This document shows, in pieces, positions 29,791 through 39,191 of a stretch of DNA of 64,000 bases. Location: NCBI RefSeq assembly GCF_002083135.2, contig NZ_NBTM02000001.1, forward strand, positions 1,674,001-1,738,000, in the 5' to 3' direction. The notes beneath the pieces are model-generated. The model worked only from the letters and a program-made list of their open reading frames with translations. It was not told the DNA's origin and searched no databases. Source of the DNA: Aerococcus viridans (lineage in GTDB: Bacteria; Bacillota; Bacilli; Lactobacillales; Aerococcaceae). The first letter of the stretch is position 1; every line of letters starts with the position of its first letter. Position numbers and translations under genes: made by a program.

Positions 29791-29919
29791 TCATTCTTCT
29801 AACAAGCGTTCTGCCTCTAGATTAGACCGAAGAATAATTTCTGTCGAATGGAATTGATAAAAAATTTGATAGCTAATTAAAACGATAATCTTTTTTTGAT
29901 TCGTGACCCTCGTGGGCAT
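29791..29919 (-). pseudogene. Possible C-terminal remnant of a ParE/RelE-like toxin
   Basis: A 42-residue frame with KKIIVLISYQIFYQFHSTEI, recalling the beta-strand core (YRI.Y...v.iL) of ParE/RelE toxins. No antitoxin and no N-terminal half are seen. Very tentative. Confidence 0.12.
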
Positions 29920-30434
29920 GACTACTTATGTGATGTTTAAGAAATAAAAGTACAGAAGCGCACACCTTACAAAAAGCGGATATCATACCCACAGCCCATA
30001 CAAAGAAAAAGACAAGTAAAGAGTGGTGTATGATTCGATGCACTGTATTTTACAAAAAATGGAAGACTTGCCTAATTAGAAACAATCTTTTTTATTAGAA
30101 AATAAAACATGAAAATATATTCTCTCTAAATGATCTTAAAATATACAGAGATGAATCCCATATTTAAATTCAAAAATAGAATAATTTGTAAGGAATTGAT
30201 TCGAATCAACGTGCATTTCTTACAGATTGTATTGTTTTGTTCATTTTCATAGTCACATCAATATGGTTATGCCGGGTGGTTTGCTATAATGAAAGTGTGA
30301 AAGTGGGCCAAATTTTACTAGAGCGTAATCTTCTATTCATGAAATAGTTAACCTTTTGTAAAGATACGACATTTAAGGCTTGCAATTTGATTTGTTATGA
30401 TAAAATAGTTATAAGATAAATGGGAGGTAGGACC

Positions 30435-31163
30435 ATGAAAAAAGTATATTCATTATTAGGTATTTCTTTATTAACTTTATCATTGGCGGCTTGTGAAAAT
30501 GTTGATTCTGCTTTGGGTATGTATTCAGATGAAACGTCATCAAGTGAAGAAAGTGCTTCTTCTTCAACATCGTCTGAGAGTGCTTCTTTAAATGTTGTAG
30601 AAGCTGACAGCTCTTCTTCAAGTGAAGCATCTGCTGATGCTGATTCAGAATCTTCAAGCGACGATACTGGAGCGTCAATTGATGAAACAACACAAACATC
30701 GGAAGAAGTTGTGGCGGATTCATCGGTAGCGAGTGAAGCTGCAACTGCACAAGCCATGACAACTGATGAGATTGAATCTTCTATCATTGCAGCAGAACCT
30801 GAAAAAACTGCACCATCCTCAGAAGTGGTACCATCTAGCGAAGTGGAAGATCAAGGGACTTACGCAAGTTCTAGTCAAGCAGAAGGTAACCAAGGCGCTT
30901 TCGACAATACACGTGCGCGTGACTTGTTGGCTGAAGCAGCGCCTTTAATTTCTGCTGATTCGCAAGGTGCATACCAATCTGACGAATATTTCTTCTTACC
31001 AACATTGGTGAATGAAGATTTAGCACAAGTAGATGTTTATCGTCAATCTCCTGATGGACAAGGACATACAAATCTGATTGCAACTTACCGTTATGATGCT
31101 TATTCAGGCACTTTGATGGTGATGGATGTTGTGAGTGGTACTTGGCAAAATACGGGACAATAG
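30435..31163 (+). CDS. Putative lipoprotein with Ser/Asp/Glu-rich linker
   Basis: 242 residues from ATG 30435 (GGGAGG eight bases ahead). Signal peptide with lipobox SLAAC: Cys21 would carry the lipid. Residues about 30-150 are a low-complexity acidic, serine-rich stretch without structure, probably crossing the wall. A small C-terminal domain (about 155-242) contains DEYFFLPTLVNEDLAQVDVY and IATYRYDAYSGTLMVMDV and is unlike families I know. It stands alone with its own promoter region and terminator. Function unknown; surface location is inferred. Confidence 0.8.
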   Translation: MKKVYSLLGISLLTLSLAACENVDSALGMYSDETSSSEESASSSTSSESASLNVVEADSSSSSEASADADSESSSDDTGASIDETTQTSEEVVADSSVASEAATAQAMTTDEIESSIIAAEPEKTAPSSEVVPSSEVEDQGTYASSSQAEGNQGAFDNTRARDLLAEAAPLISADSQGAYQSDEYFFLPTLVNEDLAQVDVYRQSPDGQGHTNLIATYRYDAYSGTLMVMDVVSGTWQNTGQ

Positions 31164-31194
31164 AATCGCTTAGTGCATACAAATAAATTTAAGG

Positions 31195-31256
31195 CTGGTG
31201 ATTTTTAATTGGTGCTAGAGGGTATATAGCATTCGATTTCAACCACCAGTTTTTAT
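31195..31256 (+). terminator. Probable terminator of the lipoprotein gene
   Basis: The arms CTGGTG and CACCAG with a long loop, followed by TTTTTATTT. The loop may fold further. Weak stem. Confidence 0.45.
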
Positions 31257-31335
31257 TTGCTTTAAATCAGGAAGAAAACTTGTTAAATAGCCCTAAATTA
31301 AGTAGTATTAAGAGTAAAGAATTGAGGTGGCAAGT

Positions 31336-32316
31336 GTGAAAGACAAATTGAAAGATCGAATTATTCCAATGACCTTAGCCTCGGTTAATCAGGCAAATAT
31401 TGCTGGTAGTGCTGCAGAAATGTCCTATTACTTTCTACTATCTCTGTTCCCGCTATTGATGATGATTGCCAACATTATACCGATGTTACCGTTTGATCCA
31501 GATTCAGTTGTTGGATTACTTGAAACGTTATTACCTGACCAAGTGGAGCCTATAATTGTGCCTACATTGGAGTCTTACCTATCATCAGATACAACTGGTG
31601 CGCTTTCTGTTTCCTTCATATTGATTCTATGGTCTGGATCTACGGCTTTCGGAACCGTACAAAATATTTTAAACAGGACCTATGGCATTACAGATAAACC
31701 GAATTTTATTATTTCGCGCTTATTCTCCTTCGCCATTGCCTTCGTTTTAGTTATATTTGCTGTGGCATTAAGTGTCCTGTTCGTATTTGGACAAACACTT
31801 TTAGAAGCAGTAAACCAATTCATAGACGTGCCAATGCAATTGTTTGATATTTTTACCAGTGTAAAATGGCCAATTCTATTGCTTGTTTTGATTCTGGTAT
31901 TTACTTTTATTTACCAATTTATTCCACATCACAAGTATCCGCTTAAGTTCGCGGTACCAGGAGCGGTTGTAGCGACACTGCTTTCAGCTGTTCTGTCGAG
32001 TGGATTTTCATTCTATGTGAATAATTTTGGTGGTTCATCAGTTTCAAACGGGACTATCGGGGTATTCATTGTATTAATGATCTACCTTTGGTTAACATCA
32101 ATCGTGTTAATTGCAGGTGCCATGATTAACCATATTATCTACCGTTTAAACAATGTGGAAGAATTCATCGATTCAAGTCCAAACTACCATACAACAACCT
32201 CTGCGGGTTTCCCTTTTATGGATAAAAAGACAATCGCAATAGGTGCATTAAAGCGTCAACCAGGAGATATCGTTATTTCGGATAATCCTGCACGACCACA
32301 AGGAAATAGAGATTAA
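31336..32316 (+). CDS. YihY/BrkB family membrane protein
   Basis: 326 residues with six membrane helices and the family opening SAAEMSYYFLLSLFPLLMM, then WSGSTAFGTVQNILNRTYG. Once called ribonuclease BN by mistake, the family has no firmly shown function; transport or envelope roles are suspected. GTG 31336 is preferred because GAGGTGG lies six bases ahead and covers the alternative GTG 31327. rodA follows 14 bases later, so the two share an operon. Confidence 0.88.
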   Translation: MKDKLKDRIIPMTLASVNQANIAGSAAEMSYYFLLSLFPLLMMIANIIPMLPFDPDSVVGLLETLLPDQVEPIIVPTLESYLSSDTTGALSVSFILILWSGSTAFGTVQNILNRTYGITDKPNFIISRLFSFAIAFVLVIFAVALSVLFVFGQTLLEAVNQFIDVPMQLFDIFTSVKWPILLLVLILVFTFIYQFIPHHKYPLKFAVPGAVVATLLSAVLSSGFSFYVNNFGGSSVSNGTIGVFIVLMIYLWLTSIVLIAGAMINHIIYRLNNVEEFIDSSPNYHTTTSAGFPFMDKKTIAIGALKRQPGDIVISDNPARPQGNRD

Positions 32317-32330
32317 AGGGGCGCATTATT

Positions 32331-33620
32331 TTGGAAAAACGTTCGTCAAATCGGCGATTAAAGAAGAAACCAACGAGTAGAGTCGATATCACTATCGTCA
32401 TATGCGTCACGTTGTTAGCTTTGGTGAGTATCGTGACTATTTTTTCAACGACCTATTTACAATATGATTCAGGGTCCTATTCCCAAACCATTATGCAAAT
32501 AGCTTGGTTTGCGGTTGGGGCTGTAGCAGCAGCTATAGTGATGCAGCTTGACCGGAAAACCTTGTATCACTTTGCGCCGGTAGCATATGGATTAGGGCTA
32601 GTTTTACTCGTATTAGTATTGATTTTCTATGACCGTGAATTAGCCGTGACCAATGGGGCACATTCATGGATTACCATTGGACCGTTATCTCTTCAACCTT
32701 CAGAGTTAATGAAGGTTGCTTATATCATCATGATGGCTTATTTAGTTCAAGGCTACAATGATGAAGGCCGTCGTCTTGGTATTGAAGACATGGTCATGAT
32801 GGAACGAGTTAAATTTGATGCGCGATTCTTATTAAAAATTACTTTATGGACTATCCCACCGGTTGCTTTAATCATTGCACAGAATGACTTGGGGACAACC
32901 TTGGTATTCTTAATGATGTTTATCGGTGTCATATTCGTGTCAGGAATTACCTGGTATATTATTTTACCTGCATTCCTATCATTTGCGGTTATCGGCTTAA
33001 TATTGATTATCTTGGTGGTCTACCAACGCGATTTACTATATGCATTAGGCTTCCAAGACTATCAATTCGCCCGCATCGATTCATGGTTAAACCCGTTCGG
33101 TAATTCGGCCAATGAGTCTTACCAATTAGCACAAAGTTTGAAGGCCATCGGTTCTGGGGGCCTTCTTGGAAAAGGGCTTGGTCAATTCCAAGTTCACGTC
33201 CCAGTTCGAGAGTCGGATATGATTTTCTCTACTATCGGTGAAAACTTTGGTTTCCTAGGGTCAAGTTTTGTCGTCTTATTATACTTCATCTTAATATTCC
33301 AAATGATTTCAGTGGCCTTTAGAGCCCACGACGCCTTCTATGCGTCAATGGTTTCAGGGGTAGTCATGATGTTCACCTTCCATATCGTCGAAAATATTGG
33401 GATGTCTATCGGGCTTTTACCGCTGACAGGTATTCCATTACCGCTAATTTCAGCGGGTGGTACTGCCTTAATCACGAGTATGTTAAGTATCGGTTTAATA
33501 CTGTCAATCAAATACAATGAGGGCTTGGATGATGAGCACTTAAGCAAGAATCCGGTTGTGAAAGCCATTCGCTGGGTCAATCGTTTAATCCCACAAAATT
33601 TGATTGATAAACTAACCTAA
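32331..33620 (+). CDS. rodA: RodA-type peptidoglycan glycosyltransferase (SEDS family)
   Basis: 429 residues with about ten membrane helices. SEDS hallmarks are present: GAHSWITIGPLSLQPSELMK with the catalytic-region Asp/Glu loops, QNDLGTTLVFL, RIDSWLNPFGN, and TGIPLPLISAGGTALI near the end. It polymerises lipid II glycan strands for elongation together with a class B PBP. RodA rather than FtsW is favoured by the position outside a division cluster and by the DSWLNPF loop. Starts with TTG 32331 behind AAAGGGG. Confidence 0.92.
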   Translation: MEKRSSNRRLKKKPTSRVDITIVICVTLLALVSIVTIFSTTYLQYDSGSYSQTIMQIAWFAVGAVAAAIVMQLDRKTLYHFAPVAYGLGLVLLVLVLIFYDRELAVTNGAHSWITIGPLSLQPSELMKVAYIIMMAYLVQGYNDEGRRLGIEDMVMMERVKFDARFLLKITLWTIPPVALIIAQNDLGTTLVFLMMFIGVIFVSGITWYIILPAFLSFAVIGLILIILVVYQRDLLYALGFQDYQFARIDSWLNPFGNSANESYQLAQSLKAIGSGGLLGKGLGQFQVHVPVRESDMIFSTIGENFGFLGSSFVVLLYFILIFQMISVAFRAHDAFYASMVSGVVMMFTFHIVENIGMSIGLLPLTGIPLPLISAGGTALITSMLSIGLILSIKYNEGLDDEHLSKNPVVKAIRWVNRLIPQNLIDKLT

Positions 33621-33648
33621 TTTTTGAATAATTTTAGAGGTGAATTGC

Positions 33649-33966
33649 ATGCATAAAGTTTATAGTAAAGAGGGCTTGTACCTTGAAGAGCAAGCTGACG
33701 GCACAGTTCGTATCGGCCTTTCTTCTTACGGTTCAGATGCAGTTGGTGAGGTTTCTTACTTCGCCTTCTTCAATGATCGTGAGTTAGTTGCGGGTGAGCC
33801 ATTTTTCTCAGTTGAAGGGTCTAAAGCTGTCACAGACATGCTAGCACCAATCTCAGCAGATATTGTTTCGAAAAATGAATCATTAACTGACCAACCAGAC
33901 TTACTGAATGAAGATGACGAAAGCCTCAAATGGTTAGTAGTCGCAAAAAGCAATCAAGTGGGCTGA
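33649..33966 (+). CDS. Stand-alone glycine cleavage H-like (lipoyl) protein
   Basis: 105 residues from ATG 33649 (GAGGTG ahead). Resembles GcvH: an E-G-S-K-A stretch (SVEGSKAVTDMLAPIS) keeps the lipoyl lysine, followed by NEDDESLKWLVV. No gcvT, gcvP or lipoate ligase is nearby. In Gram-positives, stand-alone GcvH-like proteins serve as lipoyl donors for other 2-oxoacid dehydrogenases or have redox roles. Function here is inferred. It ends the yihY-rodA operon before a strong terminator. Confidence 0.8.
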   Translation: MHKVYSKEGLYLEEQADGTVRIGLSSYGSDAVGEVSYFAFFNDRELVAGEPFFSVEGSKAVTDMLAPISADIVSKNESLTDQPDLLNEDDESLKWLVVAKSNQVG

Positions 33967-34010
33967 TTTTTTATCTGAAGATCAACCGATTGAAAACTAA
34001 ATAAACATAA

Positions 34011-34062
34011 AAGAACTGGATCTCTTAGCCAAACATGTGGCTTTAAGAGGTCCAGTTTTTTA
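34011..34062. terminator. Bidirectional terminator between the gcvH-like gene and tetR
   Basis: The arms AAGAACTGGATCTCTT and AAGAGGTCCAGTT carry an inner stem AGCC..GGCT; A-runs and T-runs lie on both sides. Serves the convergent genes. Confidence 0.85.
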
Positions 34063-34084
34063 GTATGGAATAGTTGCTATATTG

Positions 34085-34621
34085 CTACATCAATGAAAAG
34101 AAGTAGGCAATTTCTTCAATGGTATATTTCTTATTGTACTCTTCAAATTTAGCCAAGAAATTGATGACGGCAGAGGCCTTCAAATCATTGGCTAATTCAT
34201 CATATTTACTAGGAATTTCCATTTGTCTCACATCGGTCGGGAAATTTTCTTTAATAGACTTGGTCATTTTATGAACGAAAGAGGGGTCGCCATTTTCACC
34301 TAAAAGGATACTTGACCGGGTAGTTTCTTTAGAAAAATTGCTCAAAATATGAAAAAGCACCTCGTATTTACTTGTTTGAGCGAACAACTCTTCAACTTGA
34401 CCCATGGCCTCATTTTCTAAATTGTCGATAATTTCATTTTCGATTTCTTCAACCACAGCGTATTTATCATCAAAATACCGGTAGAATGACGACCGGTTTA
34501 GGCCAGCTTCTTTTACGATATCTTGAATAGTGACGGTGGTGAAGGGCTGGTCTTCCATTAATTTTAGAAGGGATGATTTGATGTTTTCACGTGTTTGTAA
34601 TGATTTATTACTTACAGCCAT
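34085..34621 (-). CDS. TetR family transcriptional regulator
   Basis: 178 residues from ATG 34621 (AAAGGA ahead). The N-terminal helix-turn-helix reads FTTVTIQDIVKEAGLNRSSF followed by YRYFDDKYAVVEEI, as in TetR proteins. The C-terminal domain, which would sense a ligand, is not recognisable. It is divergent from the ABC exporter at 34781, which it probably represses. The 160 bases between them hold GACACTTTGTCCTATTTTGT, with two GT-rich half sites, as a possible operator. Confidence 0.88.
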   Translation of the reverse strand: MAVSNKSLQTRENIKSSLLKLMEDQPFTTVTIQDIVKEAGLNRSSFYRYFDDKYAVVEEIENEIIDNLENEAMGQVEELFAQTSKYEVLFHILSNFSKETTRSSILLGENGDPSFVHKMTKSIKENFPTDVRQMEIPSKYDELANDLKASAVINFLAKFEEYNKKYTIEEIAYFFSLM

Positions 34622-34780
34622 TTGTTCGTCCTTTGCCAACCTTTAGGGTAAAATATACTTATACTATCACAATTTTATCATATCTTTATAGAAAAAGACA
34701 CTTTGTCCTATTTTGTGCTAGCCATGAAAATGAATATACTATATGCTATGAAAGCAAATAAAAAAAGGAGTCTTATGTAA

Positions 34781-37117
34781 ATGCTTGAACTAAAAAATCT
34801 GAAGAAAACTTATCAAGTTGGCGATACGATTACGCATGCCTTAAATGATGTGTCGTTAGCTTTTAGAAAACAAGAATTTGTGGCGATTCTAGGTCCTTCT
34901 GGATCAGGGAAAACCACACTTTTAAATGTGATTGGTGGTTTAGACCAGTATGACTCTGGTGACATGGTGATTAACGGCCAGTCAACTAAAAACTTCGAAG
35001 ACCAAGATTGGGATGCATACAGGAATAATTCAATTGGATTCGTCTTCCAGTCATATAATATCATCAGCCATTTAGATGTCTTATCTAACGTGGAATTAGG
35101 GATGACTTTATCTGGTGTGGCGAAAGAAGAGAAGCGGGAAAAAGCGAAAAACGCCTTGATACGTGTGGGCCTAAAGGATCATATGCACAAGCAACCCAAC
35201 CAATTATCGGGTGGACAAATGCAACGTGTGGCCATTGCGCGTGCCTTAGCTAATGATCCGGATGTCCTCTTATGTGATGAGCCAACAGGGGCTTTGGATT
35301 CAGAAACAGGTCAACAAATTATGGCCTTGATCCAAGAATTGGCCAACGAAAAACTCGTGATTATGGTTACCCATGATAGCGAATTAGCCCACCAACACGC
35401 CAACCGAATCATCAATTTTAAAGATGGTGAAGTGATTAACGATTCAAATCCATACAACAACGAGGACGCGGATGCAGTCTTGGATATGCGCCGTACGGGT
35501 ATGTCTTACCTAACTGCCTTAAACCTATCCTTCAAAAATATCATGACCAAAAAAGGGCGGACATTTATCACATCCTTCGCTTCAAGTATTGGGATTATTT
35601 CAATTGCAGTTGTCCTATCTCTGTCAAACGGTTTCCAAAAGCAAATTGATGCAACCCAGGCCGAAACGAGTGCTCAATTCCCGGTAACCATATCACAAGT
35701 TGCCCAAGATGCCTCTAATTTCACGCTATCAACTGAAGAAGAAACGGAATACCCAAACGGCAATACTGTCATTGCTAACGAAGATCCAGCTTCAGCTGGT
35801 CAACATGAAAATGACATTACCAGTGATTTAGTTGAGTACGTGAAGGACATCGACCCAGACCTGACTGAGGCTTTAAACTATACTTATTCTGCCCAGTTGA
35901 ACCTTTTACGCGATGTAGATGGGGAAGTTGAGCAGGTTGCCTTTTCTAATTACGCTCAAGATTCAGCTACCAGTGACATCCAAAGTTTCTATGCGACATC
36001 ATCAGGTATTGGAGCTTCCACCTTCCCAGAGGCTACTTCTGGCGATGAGAATGACTTCTTATCGGAAAACTACGACGTGCTTGCAGGGGACTTACCATCT
36101 GAAGAAACGGATATTGTCTTAGTAGTTGACGAATACAACAAGGTCAACTTAAATGCCTTGAATAATCTAGGGTATGACTATGAAAACGGCGATGAAATTG
36201 CCTTTGAAGACATCGTTGGTACCGAAGTAGTGGTCGCTTCAAACGATGCTTACTATCAAGGATTACCAACAGGTACATACGTGCCTAACCAAGATTTAAA
36301 TGCTGTTTACGATAACGAGAACAATCAGACATTACGCGTATCAGCTGTTATTCGGCCAAAAGAAGACGCCACTATGGCAATCTTAACTGAAGGGATTAAC
36401 TATTCAAACGCTTTGACTGAAACTGTGATTGAAAATAATCAAAATTCAGCTATCGTTCAAGCACAAAATGATAGTGACAATTCAGTCCTTACAGGTGAAA
36501 GTGTAGATGAATCTGGTAAAGAACAAGTCTTAACTGCACTTGGCGCTAACCCCATCCCCTCATCTATCATGATTTACCCTAAGAACTTTGAAACGAAAGA
36601 TGAGGTTCTTGCCTATTTAGATGCTTACAACGAAGGTAAATCTGAAGACGAGAAAATCCTGTATACTGATTTAGCGGGTACCATGACTGAATTAACTGGC
36701 GGTATTATGGACGCAACAACTTACGTTCTAATTGCCTTTGCCGGTATCTCATTAGTGACTTCAATGATTATGATTGGGATTATCACCTATACGTCAGTCC
36801 TTGAACGTACTAAAGAAATCGGTGTCCTTAAAGCCTTAGGTGCTCGGAAAAAAGACATCACTCGTGTATTTGACTCTGAGACCTTAATCCTAGGTGTGCT
36901 TTCCGGTTTAATTGGTGTTGGGACTGCTTACTTATTAACATTCCCAATCAATATACTGATTGAATCCTTAACAGACCTTAAAAATGTAGCCATTTTAGAC
37001 CCAGTACATGCAGTTGTCCTATTGATCATCTCAACTGTTTTAACAGTTATTGGTGGGCATATTCCAGCCCGGATGGCAGCGAAGAAAGATGCCGCTGAAG
37101 CCTTACGCGCTGATTGA
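34781..37117 (+). CDS. ABC transporter, fused ATPase-permease (MacB/FtsX type)
   Basis: 778 residues. ATPase domain 1-230: [44 protein letters not shown]. One membrane helix near 258-280, an extracellular domain of about 350 residues, and three C-terminal helices with the FtsX pattern ([20 protein letters not shown]). Such MacB-like proteins act by moving substrates or signals across the membrane mechanically, often for peptides or antimicrobials. The tetR gene next door suggests drug- or peptide-inducible expression. The extracellular domain is rich in Asp, Asn and Glu. Substrate unknown. Confidence 0.92.
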   Translation: MLELKNLKKTYQVGDTITHALNDVSLAFRKQEFVAILGPSGSGKTTLLNVIGGLDQYDSGDMVINGQSTKNFEDQDWDAYRNNSIGFVFQSYNIISHLDVLSNVELGMTLSGVAKEEKREKAKNALIRVGLKDHMHKQPNQLSGGQMQRVAIARALANDPDVLLCDEPTGALDSETGQQIMALIQELANEKLVIMVTHDSELAHQHANRIINFKDGEVINDSNPYNNEDADAVLDMRRTGMSYLTALNLSFKNIMTKKGRTFITSFASSIGIISIAVVLSLSNGFQKQIDATQAETSAQFPVTISQVAQDASNFTLSTEEETEYPNGNTVIANEDPASAGQHENDITSDLVEYVKDIDPDLTEALNYTYSAQLNLLRDVDGEVEQVAFSNYAQDSATSDIQSFYATSSGIGASTFPEATSGDENDFLSENYDVLAGDLPSEETDIVLVVDEYNKVNLNALNNLGYDYENGDEIAFEDIVGTEVVVASNDAYYQGLPTGTYVPNQDLNAVYDNENNQTLRVSAVIRPKEDATMAILTEGINYSNALTETVIENNQNSAIVQAQNDSDNSVLTGESVDESGKEQVLTALGANPIPSSIMIYPKNFETKDEVLAYLDAYNEGKSEDEKILYTDLAGTMTELTGGIMDATTYVLIAFAGISLVTSMIMIGIITYTSVLERTKEIGVLKALGARKKDITRVFDSETLILGVLSGLIGVGTAYLLTFPINILIESLTDLKNVAILDPVHAVVLLIISTVLTVIGGHIPARMAAKKDAAEALRAD

Positions 37118-37208
37118 TGTTATTTGCTTAATGCTAGATGTCTAATCTTAAATAATAGTTAGCAAAACTGCAGTCGTCATTTTGCAAAAAATAAATACAT
37201 CACAAGAG

Positions 37209-37256
37209 CCACCTAAAGTAGGGACGCAAATCCCGTTAACTTTAGGTGGTTTTTTC
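37209..37256 (+). terminator. Terminator of the ABC exporter gene
   Basis: Perfect arms CCACCTAAAGT and ACTTTAGGTGG, inner stem GGGA..TCCC, then six Ts. Confidence 0.9.
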
Positions 37257-37258
37257 TT

Positions 37259-38037
37259 AATGCTATGCCTGCCCTTAAACGTACGGATATTGGTGTAGCT
37301 ATGGATGTTTCTGGTACGGATGTGGCCAAGGAATCAGCGGATATGATTTTAACCGATGACAATTTTAGTACCATGTCTCAAGCTATACGTGAGGGCCACC
37401 GAATCTACGATAGCATCAAGAAGAGTATCCTTTTCCTATTACCAACATCTTTTGCTGAAGGGTTAATCATTGCCTTTACAATCATGATGCAAACGGAATT
37501 ACCGCTACAAGCGAGGCAATTACTATGGATTAACTCGGTGTCTGCCAGTACCATCCAATTTGCCTTCATTTTTGAACCAGCTGAACCAGGTGTTATCAAC
37601 CGGAAACCGCGTAAAACCGGCAACAAGTTGATGAGTCGACATGACGTTTGGCAGATGGCTTATGTATCTGTTCTGATGACTGTGATTTCTTTAATTTCTC
37701 ATCTCACTGGTTGCTGGGTCAAGGGGTTAGTGAAACTGTTGCCTCTACCGTTATGGTGAATACGGTTGCCTTGAGTAAAGTATTTTATCTTTTCAACATT
37801 CGTACAAGCGAGTCAGCTTTCTCCAAGGCATCTTTTACCAATCCAAAGGCCTTTCTAATTATCAGCGTGATGGTCATTTTACAGTTATTACTGACCTTTG
37901 TGCCATTCATGCAAGCGGCTTTCTCAACTGAAAGTATTTCCTTGGTCGGTTGGTTGATTGCCATTGGTGCAGGAATTATTGTCTTATTGGTGACAGAATT
38001 AGATAAATATTTCCGTAAAAATAAAGCGAACAATTAA
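37259..38037 (+). pseudogene. P-type cation ATPase, 5'-truncated and frameshifted remnant
   Basis: Only the C-terminal third survives. It begins at what was the GDGVNDAPALK hinge motif (here NAMPALKRTDIGVAM), directly behind the terminator at 37256. Actuator, phosphorylation and most of the nucleotide domain are missing. The frame then breaks near 37708-37730: the first frame ends at 37759, and the homologous continuation LLGQGVSETVASTVMVN lies in another frame up to 38037. There are about five membrane helices. It is not the same gene as the intact ATPase at 50456-53170. Non-functional. Confidence 0.88.
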
Positions 38038-38056
38038 CAAAAGTCATTTTAAATAA

Positions 38057-38106
38057 AAGAACTGCCGCTTTCTCTAAATTAGAGAGAGCAGGCAGTTCTT
38101 TTTTTG
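38057..38106. terminator. Bidirectional terminator
   Basis: The arms AAGAACTGCC and GGCAGTTCTT with an inner stem CTCTCTAA-type, and T-runs on both sides. Between the ATPase remnant and the convergent metQ-like gene. Confidence 0.88.
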
Positions 38107-38140
38107 TAGCTTATCTTGCTGTTGTATTCATTTACTTTTT

Positions 38141-39097
38141 TTATTGATTTTCTAGTTTAGCAGTATAGTCTTCATAGGTTTGATTAGCGTCTATACCCAG
38201 TTGCCAAACTGGGGTGTAGATTGGGTTAATAGAAGCCGCGTATTCATCGGTTTCCGGCGTCATATAAGTATCAACAACGGTTTGTAAGTTAGGGTCGTCT
38301 AGCTCATCTTCTCTCACTGCAATCGATAGGAAGTATTCTGGCGGTGTTTGTTCTGGATTTTCTAAAATGATGGCGTCATCAACGGTCATACCAGCGTCTA
38401 CAAAGTAAGACACAGCAGACACAGCCAAGTCTAAATCAGGTAAAGCACGTGGTAGCTGGGCAGCTGGCATATAGTTGAATTGAATATTTTTTGGATTCTC
38501 TACAATTTCATCTTCGGTAGGGATAGTGCTCGCGTCGTCAGCTAAGGTGATTACGCCATTAGCATCTAAGAAATTCATGATATAACCGATGCTGACAGCA
38601 TCATCATTCATCCCTAATGCTGCATTGTCTGGAATATCTTCAAGCGAATTAATGGCATCATCACTAGAAAATAGGCCTAAACGAGAAACTAAGGTAAAAG
38701 CAATAGGACGAATTTCCTGGCCTTGCGTTTGTTCTTGGTTAAAGGTATACATGAAGGGGATATATTGGAAATTATTTAAATCAATATCGCCTTCAACTAA
38801 GGCTTTATTGGCTGTGGCAAAATCACTGAAAAGAACGACTTCAAGGTTAATATTCGTCCCGTTTTCTTCTAAACGGTCAGCAACATTTTGCCAAATGTCT
38901 TCCGTGATGGCGGACACTACACCTACTTTTAAGTTGACCACTTCGTCACTAGTACTTCCTATATCATTAGTTTCACTTGAGCTTGTTGCCTTGTCGCTTG
39001 CTGTACTACTTTCACTAGCTTCCCGAGAGCCAGCTGTTAAACCACAGGCTACAAGGAAAGGTAGGATAAACAACCACAGTAGTTTTCTAAACTTCAT
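38141..39097 (-). CDS. MetQ/NlpA-type substrate-binding lipoprotein (orphan)
   Basis: 318 residues. Lipobox FLVACG at residues 14-19, a short Ser/Thr-rich linker to about 50, then the NlpA family pattern: VGVVSAITEDIWQNVADRL, ALVEGDIDLNNFQYIPFM, ALPDLDLAVSAVSYFVDAG. The family binds methionine or related amino acids for MetNIQ importers. No metN or metI lies nearby, so it must share a distant transporter or act alone. AGGAGGCG precedes the ATG. The exact ligand is unknown. Confidence 0.88.
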   Translation of the reverse strand: MKFRKLLWLFILPFLVACGLTAGSREASESSTASDKATSSSETNDIGSTSDEVVNLKVGVVSAITEDIWQNVADRLEENGTNINLEVVLFSDFATANKALVEGDIDLNNFQYIPFMYTFNQEQTQGQEIRPIAFTLVSRLGLFSSDDAINSLEDIPDNAALGMNDDAVSIGYIMNFLDANGVITLADDASTIPTEDEIVENPKNIQFNYMPAAQLPRALPDLDLAVSAVSYFVDAGMTVDDAIILENPEQTPPEYFLSIAVREDELDDPNLQTVVDTYMTPETDEYAASINPIYTPVWQLGIDANQTYEDYTAKLENQ

Positions 39098-39191
39098 AAA
39101 GAAAAAACGCCTCCTGATTTCTGTTATAGTTTGAATATAAATCTATTACATTCTAAACGAACTTACTAGAAAAAGAAAGCGTTTAATATTA

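Larger units (their letters stand above)
29457..30434. other. Gene-poor region with likely decayed remnants
   Basis: Nearly 1 kb without a convincing gene. It is strongly AT-rich and full of stops in all frames. Two short minus-strand frames look like leftovers and are listed separately (29501-29686 and 29791-29919). The last 130 bases hold a probable promoter region for the lipoprotein gene. No hairpin/T-run, tRNA or IS end was seen apart from the IS border at 29448. Confidence 0.6.

Noticed and set aside
30395-30787. Long antisense frame rich in Ser opposite the lipoprotein gene
   Set aside because: It is produced by the repetitive Ser/Asp/Glu codons of the lipoprotein; no ribosome site and no conserved pattern.
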